Source of the DNA: Malurus cyaneus samueli | Taxonomy: Eukaryota > Chordata > Aves > Passeriformes > Maluridae | Length of the DNA: 64,000 nucleotides | Assembly: GCA_009741485.1 (NCBI GenBank) | Contig: CM019217.1 | Span: 45,294,873-45,358,872, forward strand | Direction: 5' to 3' | In this document: one piece after another, positions 60,301 through 64,000 of the stretch | Position numbering within the stretch: the stretch's first letter is position 1 | How the letters are laid out: each line of letters opens with the position of its first letter | Position numbers and translations under genes: made by a program | Notes under the pieces: generated by a model | Told to the model about the DNA's origin: nothing | Database searches by the model: none | What the model saw: only the letters and a program-made list of their open reading frames with translations

Positions 60301-62453
60301 GAACAAGATGATCCAGTGCCACAAGCATGTTACACAACTCCTTGATGTCACAGACCAAGCCCATAGCCACCCATGGGTGCCTGCCCACAGCCAGCTGGTA
60401 AAAAAGCACCCTGTGCAGGCAGCTGTGGAAGTGCTCCACCACAGAAAAAGCACACAAGGTGGAAGCCTGGGGCACTGCTTCCCTGCTCCGCATCACCTGG
60501 AAGTGAGGCAACACAGAGCTAGAGAAGAGCAGGGACACCAGCAGAGAGAGATACTTGCCAACAGAAAATGATCTGTGCTTTGCAGACACACCTGTGGTTT
60601 CTCTGATGGGGCTAACACTGCTGGTAAAATGCCAAGCCCTGGCAAATGCTTGCCAGAGAGCTCAGCACCACAGAGATCCCTGAAATGGCAGGCGGCTGTT
60701 ACAGCATCCTGCCCCACTTCCTGTGAGGTGTCTGTCATGCCTAACTTGGGCCACAGCGCTGCAAACACAGCTCCTGCTGAGATCCCACAGAGGCAACTGC
60801 CTGTAGGACTTTGGCCCCCTGCCACCAGTTCAAGACAGGACACGGTTAGGAAAGCAGGCGTCATTTCAGGAACCAAAAATTAGTTTCAGTTCTTTATTCC
60901 CAAGCAGCTTCCCAGAGGGTTTTCCTTGCAAAGGTGCAAGGGGGTGAATGATCAGCACACAGAGGTGCCCCCCAGCTGAGCTGTGCTGCAGAGTTGGCAC
61001 TATCTCTGCAAGCAGGCTCACTGCTTTTCCTCCACTGCTGGCACAAACCCAGCACACAGCCAGAGCCAAATCTAGCACAACGTGCACATGGCCCTAGTGC
61101 CCCTCACTGCCGTGCAAAGCTTGCATCATGACCCAACCAAGGAAGGAGTCGCACGTACATTCAGATCAGGTCTCTCAACTCACTTGACAATCTCTTTTTC
61201 CAGTCACAAAGAAAAGGTTACTTTTATCATGGCAAAAGCTCTAGATAGGCATCCTCACACAGGATGTACCTACAGCAGCTCTGCAACTTGAAGTAGTTAA
61301 ATCATCTCACTGACAAGACACCCCTGGTGGAGGCTTTGTTGTTTGGTCCTGCTCATGCTTCCCAGCAAAGAAAATGAGACCTTGCTGCAGCCAGCCACAG
61401 AAAAACCTCCCCTCTGGTGTCTGAGCATTCGGAGACTCATTGCTTAAGGGGCATCAACCCCTTCTGAGACTAGTTCCTTGTAAAGCAAACACTGACAGCT
61501 TCCGTTTTGAAGGGGCCGGATGGTTTGATGTTCGTCAGAAGCTGAGGTAAGGGCAAAACCGGGCATCATTTCCTCTCAAGTGTTTATCACAGTGTCATCC
61601 AAAATATTGACTCACTGCTCGGTGTAAATCCCCAGCTGAGCCCTTTCAAGAGACATGGGGCATGGCCTGAACATCAGAAAGCTGGGGCTGGGAGGGCTTC
61701 TTACCTGCTGCGTGGGCGTACACACGTGTATGATGACGTATAAGAAGTAACTGCAAAGACAAAACAGGTGAATTTAAAAACTTGATAACACCTTCAGCCT
61801 GAGCTGGCTGCTCTTTAGCATGCAATATTCATATGGCAGACGAAGTTTGTGCATCTCCTTAGGATAACTGCTTGGCAGATGTTCGTATTGCTTTTCCCTG
61901 GTGGGAAAAGCTTTTCCTTTTTCCTCATGGTGGTTACTCCTCACGGGTGATGCTGGCAGCCCCCAAAGCTGCAGGATAGAGCAGCCCCAGCCCCACATCC
62001 TCCTCCTGGCACAAGCACCAGTGGCCAGCAGTCAGAGGGCTCCCACCTGTCTCAGGGCAGCCACCACCCCCTTATGGTTTCCAGAGCTTCGGGGGAATAG
62101 CAGCTGTGTGAAACGGGGACTCGGTGCCGGTACAGAACAACTTGCCATATTTTAAGGCGGTGGGGTGGGGGATACGGGATGACACGAAAACCAGGACGTG
62201 GCGACACTTGCAGCCGGACGGCAGCGACACGGCCCAGCAACGGGCCCGCCATCCCGCACTGCCCCCATCCTGCCCGGGGCCTGCCGGTGCCCACCGTGTG
62301 CCGAGAGCCCTCCCTGCCCGAGCCCCCCGCGGCGGGTGCGGGGTCGGGGTGCGGGCCGGGGCTGGGCGGAGGGGCTGGTCCCGCGCGGTCCCGGCCCCGC
62401 TCGGGCCCGGCCGTCCCGCCCCACGCACCGTAGATGTCCCCGAACGCCGCCAT
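54275..62453 (-). CDS. SPMAP2L: SPMAP2L (THEGL), THEG-repeat protein, 8 coding exons
   Basis: Eight exons of 25, 46, 123, 114, 121, 132, 176 and 112 nt join with matching phases into 282 codons plus TAA. The protein is built of about seven THEG repeats, with a core of (A/P/C)(S/T)xR, two to three residues, then (L/I)(A/S)xP. The core Arg lies near residues 48, 85, 124, 160, 200, 236 and 272, a period of 36-40. A conserved (V)WGNQETIWP block precedes the first repeat. There is no signal peptide or membrane segment. The paralogue THEG (SPMAP2) is a spermatid protein reported to bind chaperonin and needed for sperm formation in mouse. The role of this paralogue is not established, and a sperm or ciliary structural role is inference. 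Neighbours HOPX and ARL9 match the mammalian order. The short N-terminus (24 residues before WGNQ) rests on phase and splice signals and is the least certain part. Confidence 0.9.
54964..55139 (-). CDS. SPMAP2L: SPMAP2L coding exon 7
   Basis: Acceptor tctccacag, donor AAAAG/gtaagt. It encodes two repeats, ASARTIELAKPK and ATPRLLELAQPAK, separated by a PPRDPEWPV segment. Confidence 0.95.
55659..55790 (-). CDS. SPMAP2L: SPMAP2L coding exon 6
   Basis: Acceptor cccatgcag, donor CCG/gtaagg; 44 codons in phase 0. It carries the most divergent repeat (ATVRVQQLAEPLIRE), in which the usual K after P is missing, followed by a Cys/His/Ser-containing linker. Confidence 0.88.
56872..56992 (-). CDS. SPMAP2L: SPMAP2L coding exon 5
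   Basis: Acceptor gtttccag, donor GAG/gtgagg. It encodes the third repeat (ASERIVELARPKPVH) and ends in DFVPPRE, a sequence echoed in exon 7 (APPRDPEW). Confidence 0.93.
57289..57402 (-). CDS. SPMAP2L: SPMAP2L coding exon 4
   Basis: Acceptor ttgtacag, donor ACAG/gtgaga. It encodes the second THEG repeat, with core PSERLLRLSEPKKYH, and ends in YHPDFLQY plus two bases of Arg. Confidence 0.92.
58472..58594 (-). CDS. SPMAP2L: SPMAP2L coding exon 3
   Basis: Acceptor ttgctag, donor GCAG/gtcagt. It encodes the conserved VWGNQETIWPLSDGA block and the first THEG repeat, with core PSKRILSLSKPKK. Confidence 0.88.
58595..61704 (-). other. SPMAP2L: SPMAP2L intron 2
   Basis: 3.1-kb intron containing a CA microsatellite near its 3' end and, at about 59.6 kb, a splice-flanked 33-nt segment that I rejected as an exon because it breaks the frame. 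Confidence 0.65.
58685..58712. repeat. (CA)n microsatellite
   Basis: About 14 CA units with one G interruption, in SPMAP2L intron 2. Confidence 0.92.
61705..61750 (-). CDS. SPMAP2L: SPMAP2L coding exon 2 (46 nt)
   Basis: Acceptor gtctttgcag and donor gtaaga. It encodes TSYTSSYTCVRPRS after the shared Val codon and passes phase 2 to exon 3, where the split codon is Arg. Confidence 0.7.
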
Positions 62454-62610
62454 GGCCCGGCCTCGCCCGCCCCCCAACGGCTCCGCCGCCCGCCCGGCCC
62501 GGCACTGTCACGGTGCTGCCGGCCGCAGCCCGAGCCCGGCCCACGGCAAAAGGCCTCTGCCCGCGGCTGACAACGCCCCGGCACCGTGCCTGTCCCGCAG
62601 CGGCCTCCGG
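62200..62610. promoter_or_regulatory. SPMAP2L: CpG island at the SPMAP2L 5' end
   Basis: CG-dense, G+C-rich block covering the SPMAP2L start codon and the beginning of intron 1. It includes a G-rich run at 62,331-62,374. It is the likely SPMAP2L promoter. The transcription start is probably within about 100 bases upstream (higher coordinates) of 62,453. Confidence 0.7.
62429..62453 (-). CDS. SPMAP2L: SPMAP2L coding exon 1 (25 nt)
   Basis: ATG in a CpG island with Kozak-like context (GGGCCATGG), encoding MAAFGDIY plus one base, then donor gtgcgt. It is chosen because its phase fits exon 2 exactly and no other upstream exon was evident. An unseen alternative first exon remains possible. Confidence 0.6.
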
Positions 62611-62674
62611 AGCCTCCCGCATCCCAACATATTGTCCCAAGTGGAGAGAAGAGAGCAGCCCGGACCAGTGGTTA

Positions 62675-63648
62675 GGGTGGAATTTTCAGCTTTATGCATC
62701 TGTTACAAAGGACAAAACTATAAAAGCCATGTACAATAGATGTGGTTGCAAAACAGGTCTTTTACAGGACTGTTCCTGGGTCATGTCCTTCAAATGTGGG
62801 ATACTGGGGCAGTGACACTTCTCAGAAGCTTGTCACCTTCGTCACCTGCTGTGCTAACAGAAACCACTGTCAAGAAACAACAGGGTTTGCACAAGTAAGA
62901 CTGTTTGCTCGAGGACATCTTGGACTAAGCTTAAATAAGCCGCTCAACTTGATGGAGGAGTCTCCCACCTTTGCTGCCAATTTAACTTAAATGCATCCAG
63001 TCACTACCTCAAATTACACCGGTTTTGCCTGTAGGCAAAGAAACACTTAATACATTACTGCTTTCATTTTCTTGTTCTTACCCACTAACAAAGCAGTAAC
63101 CAACCCAATTTCCAGAGACTACCAATTTGCCACTCCCTTAACAACTGTGTCCAACACAGCAACAAGAGTTGTCACTGTCAAAAACACTAGTTGCAGCACT
63201 TTAAACTGTCAGGATGTGAGGTCTCATTTTTAACAGAACACGATTTTTAACAGGTTTCTGTAAAATCTGTGAAGTAAACATATTTCACTTTAACCTGAGA
63301 CATCAAGCTGTGTTAAATTCACTGGATGCAACTTTCTTCTACGGTAGTCAGTGCTTGATTTCAACCTGACATGAAGCTATCTAGCCCATCTAAGCTATAT
63401 TTCCCCTTAAATCTGCTGCCTGAGAGATTAATTATCTCCTACAAATATGCTAAAAATAGACTACTTCTCAAATGTATTTTCACACCACTAAATTAGATTT
63501 TCTTTCCAACTAGGTATCACTTTCAGAGGAATTCCACACCCACCAGGGAAAACATATCTGTACATTTCAGCTGCCACACAGCCAAATGACCATATGCTAA
63601 CACCTGCTCTCCCTCAGCTGCAAACACCATGTTGTAAGAAAAGAGCTG
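62675..63648 (-). other. ARL9: ARL9 3' UTR (predicted extent)
   Basis: Sequence after the ARL9 stop codon runs about 970 bases without another gene. No AATAAA or ATTAAA is seen on the minus strand. The best candidate is a CATAAA variant at 62,696-62,691, which would place cleavage near 62,675. The limit is therefore tentative. Confidence 0.4.
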
Positions 63649-63828
63649 TCATTGTGTGTCCAAAACCAGCTGCCCTATCAGCTCCTTGGCATCCTTCATG
63701 CTGGAGGAGATCTCAGAGCCATCTTCTGCCACGTGGGTACCAATCAAGAACATCTTCCTCTCATCCCCAATATCAGACAGAGCCAGAGCATCGTGAATAT
63801 CAGTGATGCAATATGCACCTTCGAGGTC
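63649..63828 (-). CDS. ARL9: ARL9, Arf-like GTPase, last coding exon (partial gene)
   Basis: The exon follows acceptor tgtaacag and encodes 59 residues plus TGA, starting DLEGAYCITDIHDALALSDI and ending IGQLVLDTQ. In ARL9 this segment follows the NKQ of the G4 NKxD motif, with the D being the first residue of this exon. It contains helix alpha-4 and the final strand and helix of the small-GTPase fold. The spacing DLEAAY...ITDIHEALALS and the DAKELI tail match my memory of the mammalian protein. Switch regions and P-loop lie in upstream exons outside the window. ARL9 is a poorly studied member of the Arf-like family; nucleotide binding is inferred from the family. Order ARL9 - SPMAP2L - HOPX agrees with mammals. 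Confidence 0.88.
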   Translation of the reverse strand, partial: DLEGAYCITDIHDALALSDIGDERKMFLIGTHVAEDGSEISSSMKDAKELIGQLVLDTQ

Positions 63829-64000
63829 CTGTTACACAAAAATAAAATCACCCTGTTAGTTGCAAGAAGTCACGGCACCATTCCCACTTTGAGCCAATGC
63901 TTTTGTCTAGGGAAGGAAAGAGTCTCAAAGGTTCTGGGGCACCATTCTTATGTATCTTCTATGAGGTCAATTTCCCATGTACTTTAAAGCTTTGGGGGAA
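63829..64000 (-). other. ARL9: ARL9 intron (partial)
   Basis: Sequence upstream of the last ARL9 exon up to the window edge. The remaining ARL9 exons must lie beyond 64,000. Confidence 0.7.

Noticed and set aside
62052..62815. Several 140-200 codon frames on both strands at the SPMAP2L CpG island
   Set aside because: They are composition-driven. The minus-strand frame starting at the true ATG reads through a good donor into intron, and the phased exon 2 explains the coding sequence better.
1..64000. Search for CRISPR arrays, bacterial operons, phage or intact viral genes
   Set aside because: There are no spaced direct-repeat arrays, no dense gene packing, and all clear genes have spliceosomal introns. 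The window is vertebrate nuclear DNA.

Overview
The window looks like avian nuclear DNA, and a songbird-like bird fits best. The evidence is split genes with GT-AG introns, compact spacing, short CpG islands at promoters, degraded CR1-type LINE fragments, and a conserved vertebrate gene block. I recognise the block SPINK2 - HOPX - SPMAP2L (THEGL) - ARL9, which is the order of human 4q12. The species is inferred, not proven.

Layout. Positions 1 to about 28,600 hold no gene I can support. This is an intergenic stretch with simple repeats, a small tandem duplication, a CpG-rich block with a strong RFX X-box (about 9.8-10.2 kb), and several AT-rich blocks dense in TAAT cores that look like conserved non-coding elements. 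SPINK2 (+) runs from a CpG island at 28.6-29.4 kb to a poly(A) signal at 33.48 kb, in four coding exons. Positions 33.5-44.5 kb are intergenic, with two CR1 fragments and microsatellites. A second CpG island (about 44.56-45.06 kb) with a good splice donor at 45,124 may be a distal HOPX first exon. HOPX (+) has a TATA-type promoter at 49.24 kb and coding exons at 49,593-49,730 and 52,044-52,121. SPMAP2L (-) faces HOPX tail to tail, with eight coding exons from 62,453 down to 54,275 and a CpG island over its first exon. The last coding exon of ARL9 (-) lies at 63,828-63,649. Its 3' UTR appears to stop about 200 bp upstream of the SPMAP2L start.

Products. SPINK2 is a secreted Kazal inhibitor of trypsin/acrosin-like proteases, known in mammals from testis and epididymis. 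HOPX is a homeodomain-only co-regulator that does not bind DNA. SPMAP2L is a THEG-repeat protein related to a spermatid protein. ARL9 is an Arf-like small GTPase. They share a conserved neighbourhood rather than one pathway, although SPINK2 and SPMAP2L both have germ-line links in mammals.

Splicing models were assembled by hand from splice signals, reading phase and family knowledge. Every internal junction in SPINK2, HOPX and SPMAP2L keeps frame. UTR ends, promoters and regulatory elements are much less certain. I found no bacterial-type system, CRISPR array, virus or intact mobile element.
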